The position numbers and the translations under genes are program-made. Under the pieces are notes generated by a model. That model searched no databases. It had not been told where the DNA came from and was given only the letters and a program-made list of their open reading frames with translations. Positions 34,281 through 42,260 of a stretch of 64,000 nucleotides of DNA are shown here, piece by piece (the stretch's first letter is position 1; each line of letters starts with the position of its first letter). The stretch lies in NCBI GenBank assembly GCA_963789215.1, contig CAWBJY010000004.1:248001-312000 (forward strand), read 5' to 3'. This stretch comes from Phormidesmis sp963789215. Its GTDB lineage: Bacteria; Cyanobacteriota; Cyanobacteriia; Phormidesmidales; Phormidesmidaceae.

Positions 34281-35003
34281 ATGTCCCAGAAGTTCAGGCC
34301 AGCGTCTTTTAGCTGGTTCCGCCAGCTTTTTTGTCTAATTGCGATCGCAGTTCTCTCTACTCAGCTGGTGGCGTCTCCTGCGTTGGCAACTAGCATGTAC
34401 AGCATGCCAACGAGTATCGACAGCAGTACCTGGGTGCTAGATGAGGCGTCTAAAATTTCGCGGATTAATGAAAATCAAATTGAAGGCAATTTGAAGGCGC
34501 TAGCCCAGGATACTGGGAACGAGATTCGCTTTGTTACGCTGCACCGTTTGGACTATGAGGTGACGGCTCAGTCGTTTGCAGACGAGCTGCTAGCGCGCTG
34601 GTTTCCGACCCCTGAAGCTAGGGCGAACCAGACAGTGATTGTGCTAGATGATGTGACGAACACAATCGGCATTAGCGTGGGCGATGAGACGGCCACGCTA
34701 CTGACAGACGACATTGCTCAAAGCATTGTGGGCGAAACGATGAAGGTGCCTTTGCTAAAAAGCAATCAGTACAATCAGTCGTTTGTGGATGCGTCGGATC
34801 GCCTGGTGGCGGTGCTCTCTGGTGAACCCGATCCGGGGCCGCCGGTATACGACAATTCGGTAGAGACCGAGCGGACTTACGCCACGGCTGAGGAAACGGA
34901 GGCAAGTCGAGGCAGCTCTACCACCTGGGTGATTGTGCTGCTCGTGGCGGCGACTGTGATTCCGATGGCGACTTATTACTGGTATCTGTCGATTGGCGGC
35001 TAG
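34281..35003 (+). CDS. psb32: Psb32-like TPM domain protein
   Basis: A 240-residue membrane protein. An N-terminal signal peptide (hydrophobic core at about 14-30, ending near ASPALAT) is followed by a TPM domain: STWVLDEASKISRINE, GNEIRFVTLHRLDYE, ARWFPTPEARANQTVIVLDD and ASDRLVAVLSGEPDPGPP. A C-terminal membrane helix spans about 211-232. This is the layout of cyanobacterial Psb32 and plant TLP18.3, which protect and help repair photosystem II in high light on the lumenal side of the thylakoid. It follows the hydrolase gene on the same strand. Confidence 0.85.
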   Translation: MSQKFRPASFSWFRQLFCLIAIAVLSTQLVASPALATSMYSMPTSIDSSTWVLDEASKISRINENQIEGNLKALAQDTGNEIRFVTLHRLDYEVTAQSFADELLARWFPTPEARANQTVIVLDDVTNTIGISVGDETATLLTDDIAQSIVGETMKVPLLKSNQYNQSFVDASDRLVAVLSGEPDPGPPVYDNSVETERTYATAEETEASRGSSTTWVIVLLVAATVIPMATYYWYLSIGG

Positions 35004-35430
35004 CGATGGGTGCTACCCTGAAACCGGTTTTGAGGGGTTTTGAGATTATTCTAAAACTGGCTATATCGCTGCACGTTATCACTACATTGTTAGTGCATTA
35101 TCAACGCATCACCAGCGCATCAGTAGAAGCTCGAAGATGACGGCTCGAGCCGCCTGCTGCTGAAGACGATAAAAGTTGCTAGATGAATTAAGCGTTCAGA
35201 CTATTGATGCTCGATAGCTCGATAGTAATGAACTACCGCTGAAGACCCGTAGAAGTACTTACAGGCAAGTCTGAGGGCTGAGTACTATTGCGGGTTTATT
35301 CGTTAGGGTGGTAATACCGTGATGAGCGACCGTGATAAGGTGCAAGAATATTGGGCGGGCTGTAAGACGTTCCTTATCAGGCGTATTTTGAGGTCGAGTA
35401 AGTAGTTTGATAGAAAAGAGCGCTGCGTCT
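35004..35430. other. spacer upstream of the AI-2E family gene
   Basis: About 430 bp. It contains a 12-bp perfect palindrome CGGCTCGAGCCG at 35141-35152 and a 28-codon open frame from 35322 to 35405 (start MSDRDKVQEYW) that ends just before the transporter start. The frame could be a leader peptide or chance. I see no terminator. Confidence 0.35.
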
Positions 35431-36537
35431 ATGGATTGGCTAAATAGATTGCCTCGTTGGGTTATATGGGGCTCGGCTTTGCCACTGCTGGCGCTCAATG
35501 GCTGGGTAGCGCTGCAAATATTTGCGTTTTTTCGGTCGCAGCTAACAATATTTTTGACGGCGACGCTGCTGTCTTTTGTGCTGAATTATCCGGTGCAGCT
35601 TCTGTCGCGGTTTCGCTTGCGACGCTCGATTTCTATTTTGCTGGTGCTGCTAGGGACGGTCTCGGTGCTAGGCGTGTTGGGCGTATTGCTGGCACCGCCC
35701 TTGGTGGAGCAGGTAAATGAGCTAACGGGGCGATTGCCTTCGTGGATTGATTCAGGGTCTTCGCAGCTAACGGCGTTTCAGTCTTGGGCGGAGAATTCTA
35801 GTTTGCCGGTGGATCTGACTCGGCTGTCGGCGCAGCTTCAGACGAAGCTGACGACACAGGTGCAGAGCTTGAGCGGAAGCGTGTTTGCGCTGCTACCGGA
35901 TGCGATTGGCGGCGTGGTAGATGTTGGCTTGACGGTGATTTTGACATTTTATTTGCTGCTGCACGGCGAGCGGCTGTGGGATGGCATTTTTGAATGGTTG
36001 CCGAACGAGTGGAGCGATCGCGCCCGGCCTCTAATTCGACAAAATTTTCAGAATTATTTTCTGGGTCAGATTACGGTGGCGCTGCTGATGGGAACGGCAA
36101 TGACGATTGCCTTTGTGGTGATTCAGGTGCCGTTTGGTTTGCTGTTTGGCATCGTGGTGGGCGTGATGGCAATTTTCCCATTTGGCCCAGCGCTGAGTAT
36201 CACCATCATTAGCTTTTTGACGGCGCTGAAGAGTATTTGGCTAGGTGTGAGAGTGGTGACGGTGGCGGCGATTATTGATCAGGTGGTGGAGAATGCGATC
36301 GCGCCTCAGCTCATCGGTGGTTTTGTGGGTCTTAATCCGGTATGGATTTTGATGTCTTTGCTAATTGGCACAAAAATTGCAGGCGTGCTGGGTTTGATTG
36401 TGGCGGTGCCCGTGGCTAGCTCAATTAAGAGCATTTTTGAAGATCGAAAGATTCCGCCTTCGCCGCCTAAGTCACAGGACGTGGAAGAAGCGGAGAGCGT
36501 TAAAGCTGATGCGGCGACTACTTTGGCGTCTGCTTGA
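35431..36537 (+). CDS. AI-2E family transporter (UPF0118)
   Basis: About 368 residues with seven to eight hydrophobic segments and the usual soluble domain between the third and fourth. The conserved GLNPVWILMSLLIGTKIAGV segment near the C-terminus is diagnostic of the family. Members export small molecules or act as sodium/proton antiporters; AI-2 itself is rarely the substrate. The C-terminal tail is charged and cytosolic. The ATG at 35431 is preferred to a TTG at 35407. Confidence 0.9.
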   Translation: MDWLNRLPRWVIWGSALPLLALNGWVALQIFAFFRSQLTIFLTATLLSFVLNYPVQLLSRFRLRRSISILLVLLGTVSVLGVLGVLLAPPLVEQVNELTGRLPSWIDSGSSQLTAFQSWAENSSLPVDLTRLSAQLQTKLTTQVQSLSGSVFALLPDAIGGVVDVGLTVILTFYLLLHGERLWDGIFEWLPNEWSDRARPLIRQNFQNYFLGQITVALLMGTAMTIAFVVIQVPFGLLFGIVVGVMAIFPFGPALSITIISFLTALKSIWLGVRVVTVAAIIDQVVENAIAPQLIGGFVGLNPVWILMSLLIGTKIAGVLGLIVAVPVASSIKSIFEDRKIPPSPPKSQDVEEAESVKADAATTLASA

Positions 36538-36931
36538 TGCGATCGCTAGTTTCAAACAAGATTGAAGCTAAGGAATTCCGCTCAATCTGTTTCATCTTCA
36601 ACAGACAGTTTGATTTCGACTTTTTCTCTAACTTTTTTTAGAGTATCTGGCCGTTCTGGAATGTTTTCTGTAACCGTTTCCTAGACTTTATCTTCGTCTC
36701 CATATTCGCATAGACCTTATCGCTATAAACCACTTTAGCTGCGGGTGGGATATTGTTGCGGCAAGGAGATCATGGTGAGCGGCTGTTGCCTCTGTACCTA
36801 TATTAATAGATTGTTGGGAAGGGACAGATATTGCAAATTGATGTCTATGATACAAAAAGAAAACCAAATTTTCTCAATGGTATAGAGGATAGTAGAGCCT
36901 GCTATCCTTTTAGCTTGAGGAGTTTTCATCC
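36538..36931. other. spacer with possible gene relic and leader hairpin
   Basis: About 390 bp before the BMP gene. On the minus strand, 36582-36680 holds a 33-codon frame of charged, coding-like sequence (starting ETVTENIPERPDTLKKV, ending SVEDETD) with no start codon and a TAG just upstream. This may be the tail of a lost gene. A hairpin lies in the leader at 36886-36908. Confidence 0.35.
36886..36908 (+). promoter_or_regulatory. leader hairpin before the BMP gene
   Basis: AGGATAG pairs with CTATCCT around a 9-nt loop and is followed by TTTT. It is only 24 bp before the BMP start and just upstream of the GAGGAG ribosome binding site at 36917-36922. It could be a weak attenuator. Confidence 0.35.
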
Positions 36932-38134
36932 ATGTCCCCTTACAGACCTTTTCAATTTTCTAGGCGTCAGGTGATACGCGGTTTATTAGCTGCCGGGGCA
37001 TTTGGTGCTGCAACTAAGCTCAGCGGCTGCACCCCCTCTACAGATACGCCTGATAGCGATGCTGCGGGTGGTTCGAGCGGAGCTGCGGGCGGTTCAGAAG
37101 AGGTTGTTGTCGGCTTTATTTATGTTGGGCCAAAAGATGACTTTGGCTATAACCAGTCGCACGCAGTCGGCGCAGCGGCGATGGCTAAGGTGCCTGGAAT
37201 TAAGATTGTGGAAGAAGCGAATGTGCCAGAGTCTTCGGCAGTGTTAGAGACCATGCGCAGCATGATTGAGATCGATGGCGCAAAGGTGTTGTTTCCGACC
37301 TCTTTTGGCTACTACGACCCTTACATTTTGGAGCTGGCAAAAGAGTTTCCCGAGGTGCAGTTTTTCCACGCGGGCGGACTGTATGAGGAGGGCGTAGATC
37401 CTGATAATGTGGGCAGCTATTTTGGCTACATTGATGAAGCTCAATACATAGCGGGCATTGTGGCTGCGCATACTTCTAAGACCGGTCAGCTAGGATTTGT
37501 AGCTGCTAAGCCAATCCCTCAGGTGCTGAGAAACATCAACAGCTTTGAGCTGGGGGCGAAGACGGTGAATCCGGATGCGACTACTCAGGTAATTTTTACG
37601 GGAGACTGGGCGCTGCCGGTGAAAGAAGCTGAGGCCACTAACAGCATGGCGGATCAAGGGATTGATGTGGTGACTTGCCATGTAGATAGCCCCAAAGTGG
37701 TAATTGAAACGGCAGAGAAAAGAGGGATTTATTCGTCTGGTTATCATACCGATCAGTCGTTGTTGGCGCCGAAGGGCTATTTGACGAGTGCGGAGTGGGA
37801 TTGGGAGAGCATCTACACCTTTTTGGGAGAGCAGCTTGTTGAGGGTAAGTCCTTGATGGCTGGCGATATTGATCATATTTTCCGAGGCGGATTGGCTGAC
37901 AATTTCTGTAAGCTAGCCCCCTATGGCCCGGCGGTGAGTGATGAGGCTAAGGCGGATGGGGATGCGGCTAGAGAGAAGTTTTTGAGCAAGGAGTTGGTGA
38001 TATATCAGGGCGAACTGAAGGATAATAATGGCGGCGAGATTCTGTCTGCAGATAGCGAATATGAGCAGCAGGACATTGCTTTAGAGAAGATGGACTGGCT
38101 CGTTGAGGGCGTGAAGGGTAGCGTTGGTAGCTGA
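36932..38134 (+). CDS. BMP family ABC transporter substrate-binding lipoprotein
   Basis: A 400-residue protein with a Tat-type twin-arginine signal (SRRQVIRG, residues 10-17) and a lipobox LSGC (Cys33). The mature part has the BMP/PnrA fold: VVGFIYVGPKDDFGYNQSHA, GYIDEAQYIAGIVAAHTSKT and VDVVTCHVDSP-like segments. PnrA-type proteins bind purine nucleosides, and other BMP proteins bind nucleobases or related compounds. A strong GAGGAG lies ten bases before the start. The next gene starts in the last base of this one, so the binding protein and permeases are an operon. The ligand is unknown. Confidence 0.9.
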   Translation: MSPYRPFQFSRRQVIRGLLAAGAFGAATKLSGCTPSTDTPDSDAAGGSSGAAGGSEEVVVGFIYVGPKDDFGYNQSHAVGAAAMAKVPGIKIVEEANVPESSAVLETMRSMIEIDGAKVLFPTSFGYYDPYILELAKEFPEVQFFHAGGLYEEGVDPDNVGSYFGYIDEAQYIAGIVAAHTSKTGQLGFVAAKPIPQVLRNINSFELGAKTVNPDATTQVIFTGDWALPVKEAEATNSMADQGIDVVTCHVDSPKVVIETAEKRGIYSSGYHTDQSLLAPKGYLTSAEWDWESIYTFLGEQLVEGKSLMAGDIDHIFRGGLADNFCKLAPYGPAVSDEAKADGDAAREKFLSKELVIYQGELKDNNGGEILSADSEYEQQDIALEKMDWLVEGVKGSVGS

Positions 38135-39234
38135 TGAACGATTCTTCTTTGCAGCCGTCTCTTAAACCTTTTTTGGGGCTAATGCCCTGGCGGCGATCGC
38201 TAGAGGCAGCTTTTTTACCAACGGGAGCGCTGGTGGTGGCGCTGATTTTGTTTGGCGTTTTCTGTAGCTTTGCAGGGGCTAATCCGTTTGGGGTATATGG
38301 CTCTATTTATAAGGCGGCGTTTGGTAGCTGGAGTGCCTGGCAAAATACGCTGATTCGAGCTGCGCCGCTGATGCTGACGGCTTTGTGTACGGCGCTGCCC
38401 GCTCGGCTAGGGCTGGTAATTATTGGGAATGAAGGAGCGCTGGTGATGGGCGGTCTGGGCGCGACTGCCGTGGGCTTGAGCCTGGGCGGCTCGCTTTCGC
38501 CGCTGGCGGTGCAGGTGGCAATGGCAATCGCTGGAATGACAGCAGGCGGACTGTGGATTATGCTGGCGGGCGCTTTGCGGCACTATCGGGGGGTGAATGA
38601 GACGATTAGCAGTTTGCTGTTGAACTATATTGCGATCGCACTTCTCAACCATCTGGTAGAAGGCCCAATGCGCGATGTAACCTTTACGACCAAGCCTTCG
38701 TCTGCGGAACTTAATCCGGCTATTTGGCTGGGAACTTTGCCAGGAAGCCGGATTCACTTTGGGCTGCTGTATGGGCTGCTGGTGTGTGTTGTTGCCTATT
38801 TTTTGATTGCGCGAACAACTTTTGGATTTGCGGCGCGAACGGCAGGGGGAAATGTGCGAGCGGCCAAGATTGCGGGATTGCCGGTTGGTAAGCTGACGCT
38901 GGCGGTTTGCTTTTTGGGCGGGTCGGCGGCGGGCTTGGCTGGCATGGTGGAGGTGGCGGCGGTGCAGAAGCGGCTGAATGAGTCGCTGGTGTCTAACTAT
39001 GGCTATGCCGGGATTTTGGTGGCGTTTGTGTCGCGGCATAATCCGCTGGCGACGATATTAGTGGCTGTGCTGCTAGGTGGAATTTTGGCGAGTGGAGGAA
39101 TTTTGCAGCGATCGCATAATCTACCGGATGCAACTGTTTTGGTGTTTCAAGGCATTGTCTTTTTGTGTGTGCTATTTAGCGACTCTTTATACGGCAGGCT
39201 GCCGTGGTTTCAGGAGGCTGTGAGTCATGACTGA
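38134..39234 (+). CDS. BMP-system ABC transporter permease 1
   Basis: A 366-residue inner-membrane permease of the BPD_transp_2 (NupP/YufP) type with about nine hydrophobic helices. The GNEGALVMGGLGATAVG and GGNVRAAKIAG segments match nucleoside-type permeases. Its start overlaps the stop of the binding protein (ATGA), and its end overlaps the next permease by 8 bp, so translation is coupled. It probably forms a heterodimer with that second permease. Confidence 0.9.
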   Translation: MNDSSLQPSLKPFLGLMPWRRSLEAAFLPTGALVVALILFGVFCSFAGANPFGVYGSIYKAAFGSWSAWQNTLIRAAPLMLTALCTALPARLGLVIIGNEGALVMGGLGATAVGLSLGGSLSPLAVQVAMAIAGMTAGGLWIMLAGALRHYRGVNETISSLLLNYIAIALLNHLVEGPMRDVTFTTKPSSAELNPAIWLGTLPGSRIHFGLLYGLLVCVVAYFLIARTTFGFAARTAGGNVRAAKIAGLPVGKLTLAVCFLGGSAAGLAGMVEVAAVQKRLNESLVSNYGYAGILVAFVSRHNPLATILVAVLLGGILASGGILQRSHNLPDATVLVFQGIVFLCVLFSDSLYGRLPWFQEAVSHD

Positions 39235-40180
39235 ACCGACCGAATCGCTTGGACTACTCGGTATTCCACTGGGCATTTTAGCGGGGATGCTGCGAGGGAG
39301 CGCTCCCTTTTTGTTTGTTAGTCTGGGCGAATGCATTACCGAGAAAAGTGGAAAAATTAATCTCGGATTGGAAGGGACGCTGCTGCTAGGGGCCATGAGC
39401 GCCTACGCTGTCTCGTATCTTTCGGCGCCGCTGGTGGGAGACTTTTTTGCGCCCTGGTTGGGCGTTCTGGCGGCAGGTTTTTCGGGGCTGGCGCTGGGTG
39501 CGCTGCATGGTTGGCTATCTCAGCAGCGACGGGTAAACGACGTGGCAACTGGGATTGCGATGATTATTTTTGGCAGTGGTCTGGCGTTCTTTTTTGGTAA
39601 GCCTTTTATTCAGCCGCAGGCACCGCAGCTATTTACGCTGGACTGGGGGGCCTGGAGCAGTTCGCCGCAGCTACAGTCGGCGCTGAGGGTGAGTCCGCTG
39701 TTTTTGTTGGGAATTGCGATCGCGCCTTTGCTGCACTGGTTTTTCAGGGCTACTCGCTGGGGTCTGTATGTTCGAGCGGTGGGCGATAGTCCGCAAGCCG
39801 CGCTGGCAATGGGCATTTCGCCGTTCAAGGTGCGAATGTTTAGCATTATGGCGGGCAGCTTTTTAGCTGGAATTGGCGGGGCCTGTCTGTCGCTGTACTA
39901 TCCGGGCGTTTGGACAGAGCGGATCTCTAGCGGTCAGGGGCTGATGGCGGTGGCGCTGGTGATTTTTGCGCGCTGGAATCCGATCCAGTGTCTGTGGGCG
40001 TCTATGCTGTTTGGCGGGGCACAGGCGATCGGCCCGGCTTTTCAATCTGTTGGAATTAACTCGTATTACTACTTGTTTAACGCTGCGCCCTATATTTTGA
40101 CGCTGTTGATTATGATTGCAACCTGCTCGCCTCAGCAAACGCTGGCTGGCTCGCCCGGTGCACTTGGAAAGGAAGATTAA
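39227..40180 (+). CDS. BMP-system ABC transporter permease 2
   Basis: A 317-residue permease of the NupQ/YufQ type. It starts 8 bp before the end of the first permease gene. Seen: KSGKINLGLEGTLLLGAMSA near the N-terminus, VRAVGDSPQAALAMGI in the middle, and eight or so hydrophobic segments. The usual partner ATPase with two nucleotide-binding halves is not encoded upstream or downstream, so it must come from elsewhere in the genome or be shared. Confidence 0.9.
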   Translation: MTEPTESLGLLGIPLGILAGMLRGSAPFLFVSLGECITEKSGKINLGLEGTLLLGAMSAYAVSYLSAPLVGDFFAPWLGVLAAGFSGLALGALHGWLSQQRRVNDVATGIAMIIFGSGLAFFFGKPFIQPQAPQLFTLDWGAWSSSPQLQSALRVSPLFLLGIAIAPLLHWFFRATRWGLYVRAVGDSPQAALAMGISPFKVRMFSIMAGSFLAGIGGACLSLYYPGVWTERISSGQGLMAVALVIFARWNPIQCLWASMLFGGAQAIGPAFQSVGINSYYYLFNAAPYILTLLIMIATCSPQQTLAGSPGALGKED

Positions 40181-40230
40181 TTCACTATGATTGATTCACT
40201 ATGATTGGTTCACTATGATTAGTTCACTAT
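40181..40230 (+). repeat. 14-bp tandem repeat carrying successive ATG codons
   Basis: Units start at 40181, 40195 and 40209 (TTCACTATGATTGA type), and a fourth begins at 40223 and contributes the start codon of the next gene (ATG at 40229). Each earlier unit forms a 5-codon minicistron whose TGA overlaps the ATG of the next unit (ATGA at 40201 and 40215). Such a chain could carry ribosomes toward the downstream gene, or it may be an accident of the duplication. Confidence 0.85.
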
Positions 40231-40639
40231 GGTAGATACGCTAAAACTGGCCGTGAATGGCACTCTGATGAGAAATCTCTCGCTTAATCCTAATATGCTC
40301 AATGTAGGATCTACGTTTGAGCGAGAAGCTAGAACTGAGCCGAGCTACCGTATTTGGTCGATAGACGACAACTATCCTGCGATGATTAAGGTGAAAGAAG
40401 GTGGCGTTGCCGTAGCGCTAGAAGTTTGGAATGTGCCGCTAGCCGGGCTAGGGATTATTCTCTCTCAGGAGCCGCCTGGATTGGCAATTGGTAAGGTGGT
40501 TTTGCAAGATGGAGAAGAAGTTTTGGGCGTGATTGGTGAGCCTTTGACGGTAGTAGAAAAACGAGAAATTACGCAATACGGCGGCTGGCGCGCTTACCGG
40601 GCGGCGGCTGAACAACAGGTAGAGGACTCATTAGTGTAG
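40229..40639 (+). CDS. allophanate hydrolase C-terminal domain-like protein
   Basis: A 136-residue stand-alone protein similar to the C-terminal domain of allophanate hydrolase (AtzF). Matching points are TLMRNLSL, STFEREARTEPSYRIWSI, ALEVWNVP, GIGKV-like GLAIGKVVLQDG and the ending ITQYGGWRAYRAA. In AtzF this domain follows the amidase domain and has its own decarboxylation-type step in the removal of the ureide product. Here no amidase domain is fused. It directly follows the BMP transporter (49 bp), so it probably acts on or near the imported compound. It is a paralog of the gene at 47450-47854. Confidence 0.7.
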   Translation: MVDTLKLAVNGTLMRNLSLNPNMLNVGSTFEREARTEPSYRIWSIDDNYPAMIKVKEGGVAVALEVWNVPLAGLGIILSQEPPGLAIGKVVLQDGEEVLGVIGEPLTVVEKREITQYGGWRAYRAAAEQQVEDSLV

Positions 40640-40668
40640 TGACGACACCTGCATAGGAAATCGCTGAA

Positions 40669-40764
40669 AGCTAGTCGAACAGTTTCAATCAGAAGAGATT
40701 GAAGATTTGTTATAGCGCTATCTAGCGACTCCGAGTCTGTTGGATTGAAACTGTTCGACTAGCT
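40669..40764. repeat. 22-bp perfect inverted repeat
   Basis: Positions 40669-40690 are the exact reverse complement of 40743-40764, starting AGCTAGTCGAACAG and ending GACTAGCT. The 52-nt loop includes TAGCGCTA. It lies between two convergent genes. It may be a large bidirectional terminator, or a small mobile-type palindrome. No target duplication or transposase is visible. Confidence 0.85.
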
Positions 40765-40789
40765 AGCGGCGCTTGCTCATGCTAAACGT

Positions 40790-41683
40790 TTACCCTAGCT
40801 CGAAAGTTGTGATGCCAAATATACGATTTAGCGGTAGTTCAGGTACTGGCCCTCTATACATTCTAGCTGTTTCAAAGACGCTGGTGAGCTGATACTTTTG
40901 AGCGAGCGCTACGGCGGCGGCGTTTGCCTCTAGCACGTCTAGATAAAAGGGACTGCCGGGTTTAATACTAGCCTTTAGGGCTAGAAAGATTGCTTCTGCA
41001 AGTTGAGGACTATCGGCAAACAAAGGGCCAATCTTATAGCCCTGCTGGCAGGGGCGCAATACGCCGTAGCCCAGCAAATGTTGGCGATGCAGCCAACCTA
41101 TAACCGTATGGTGAGGAGAATTTAACCAACAGTCTAGAAAAGCGGATCGCTCTGCTAAAAAAATCGTGCTTTCGTAGTTAATGACTGTTGTGAGCGGAAC
41201 TGAAGATAGTGAAACCAGCTTGCCTTCGCTGTTCTTGGTCTGGGTGATTAGACTATCGTCGTTTGTAGATTTGCCTTTTCCTTCGTACCGAATATTTCGG
41301 TGGGCTAATCGAAAGCCCGATTTCATGTAGTTGTCTTGTTGTTCTAAAACGCCGTCTAGGCCAATGGTTCGGCCTTTGAGATGGTTTAGTCCGGCTTGCC
41401 AAATTTGCCAGCCATATCCCTGACCTCTAAAGGCTGGCTTTACGATATAGAACCCAAGAAAGCCAAAGGTTGTACCGTACTTTACGACTGAAATGCTAGC
41501 AACGGGTTCGTTGTTGAGTACGCCAATTAGGAAGCCGCTAGGGTCGGCTGCGTAGAAGCATTCAACATCGTATAAACCCGGATTCCATCCTTCAGCGGCT
41601 GCCCATTCGACGACCATAGCTAGTTCGCTACGAGTCATGGTTCTGATCTGGTATGCGCCGTCAGTAGGCTGAAGGGAGGACAT
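40790..41683 (-). CDS. GNAT family N-acetyltransferase (YitH-like, two-domain)
   Basis: A 297-residue protein. The N-terminal GNAT domain has the acetyl-CoA-binding FRGQGYGWQIWQAG segment at about 85-98. The C-terminal half, after a polar linker, is a second GNAT-like (YitH/HSE) domain with FYLDVLEANAAAVALAQKY. The two-domain layout fits a family of unknown acceptors. It is minus strand, downstream of the HU gene, with a hairpin in the 78-bp spacer. Confidence 0.82.
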   Translation of the reverse strand: MSSLQPTDGAYQIRTMTRSELAMVVEWAAAEGWNPGLYDVECFYAADPSGFLIGVLNNEPVASISVVKYGTTFGFLGFYIVKPAFRGQGYGWQIWQAGLNHLKGRTIGLDGVLEQQDNYMKSGFRLAHRNIRYEGKGKSTNDDSLITQTKNSEGKLVSLSSVPLTTVINYESTIFLAERSAFLDCWLNSPHHTVIGWLHRQHLLGYGVLRPCQQGYKIGPLFADSPQLAEAIFLALKASIKPGSPFYLDVLEANAAAVALAQKYQLTSVFETARMYRGPVPELPLNRIFGITTFELG

Positions 41684-41696
41684 CGTTTATGTTTAA

Positions 41697-41741
41697 CCCC
41701 TACGGGTGACTTGATATAGGGTTAGAGACTCCCTGTAGGGG
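41697..41741 (-). terminator. hairpin between HU and GNAT genes
   Basis: CCCCTACGGG at 41697-41706 pairs with CCCTGTAGGGG at 41731-41741, with one bulged base. It follows the HU stop on the minus strand. There is no U-run, so it may protect or partly terminate the HU transcript. Confidence 0.4.
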
Positions 41742-41761
41742 CTAGCGCTAGGCTGTGGAGT

Positions 41762-42043
41762 TTACGCTGCTTCGGCAACCTTGGTTTTAAAGCTCTTGCC
41801 AGCAGAGAAGGCGGGCACGGTTGTAGCTGGAATTTTTAGCGTTTCGCCGGTGTGTGGGTTGCGGCCATCTCGGGCTTTGCGTTCGCGGGGTTCGAAGGAG
41901 CCAAAGCCAATTAAGGAGACTTTTTCACCTTTGGCTACCGATTCCATGATGGATTCGATGAGGGCGGTCACCATTAAGTCGGCGTCGGCTTTGGTGGTTT
42001 CTGTTTTTTCGGCGATCGCGTCAACTAATTCAGATTTATTCAT
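41762..42043 (-). CDS. hup: DNA-binding protein HU
   Basis: A 93-residue histone-like protein. MNKSELVDAIAEKTETTKAD starts it, GFGSFEPRERKARDGRNPHT is the HU/IHF signature, and the DNA-intercalating proline is in KIPATTVPAF. It binds and bends DNA in the nucleoid. The length and motif favour HU over IHF. Confidence 0.95.
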   Translation of the reverse strand: MNKSELVDAIAEKTETTKADADLMVTALIESIMESVAKGEKVSLIGFGSFEPRERKARDGRNPHTGETLKIPATTVPAFSAGKSFKTKVAEAA

Positions 42044-42260
42044 AGCGGTTCAATAAAAACGTCCCTGTATTTGTAGCACAGTCAAAAATGGTTCACAAGT
42101 ACTATTTATCTTGTTTCCCTATTTCTGTAAGGACTTGCGCCACTGTTGATGTCCAGCCAACAATACCATCCTAGACGCGAATTATGTCTATGGTTGCCCT
42201 GCGGCTAGCTGAGATACGGGGCAGTTAAGATCGATTCGAAAGGACAGTGGTATAGATGAG

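Noticed and set aside
40669..40764. The 22-bp inverted repeat as a CRISPR or integron site
   Set aside because: There is only one pair, no repeat-spacer pattern, and no cas or integrase gene.
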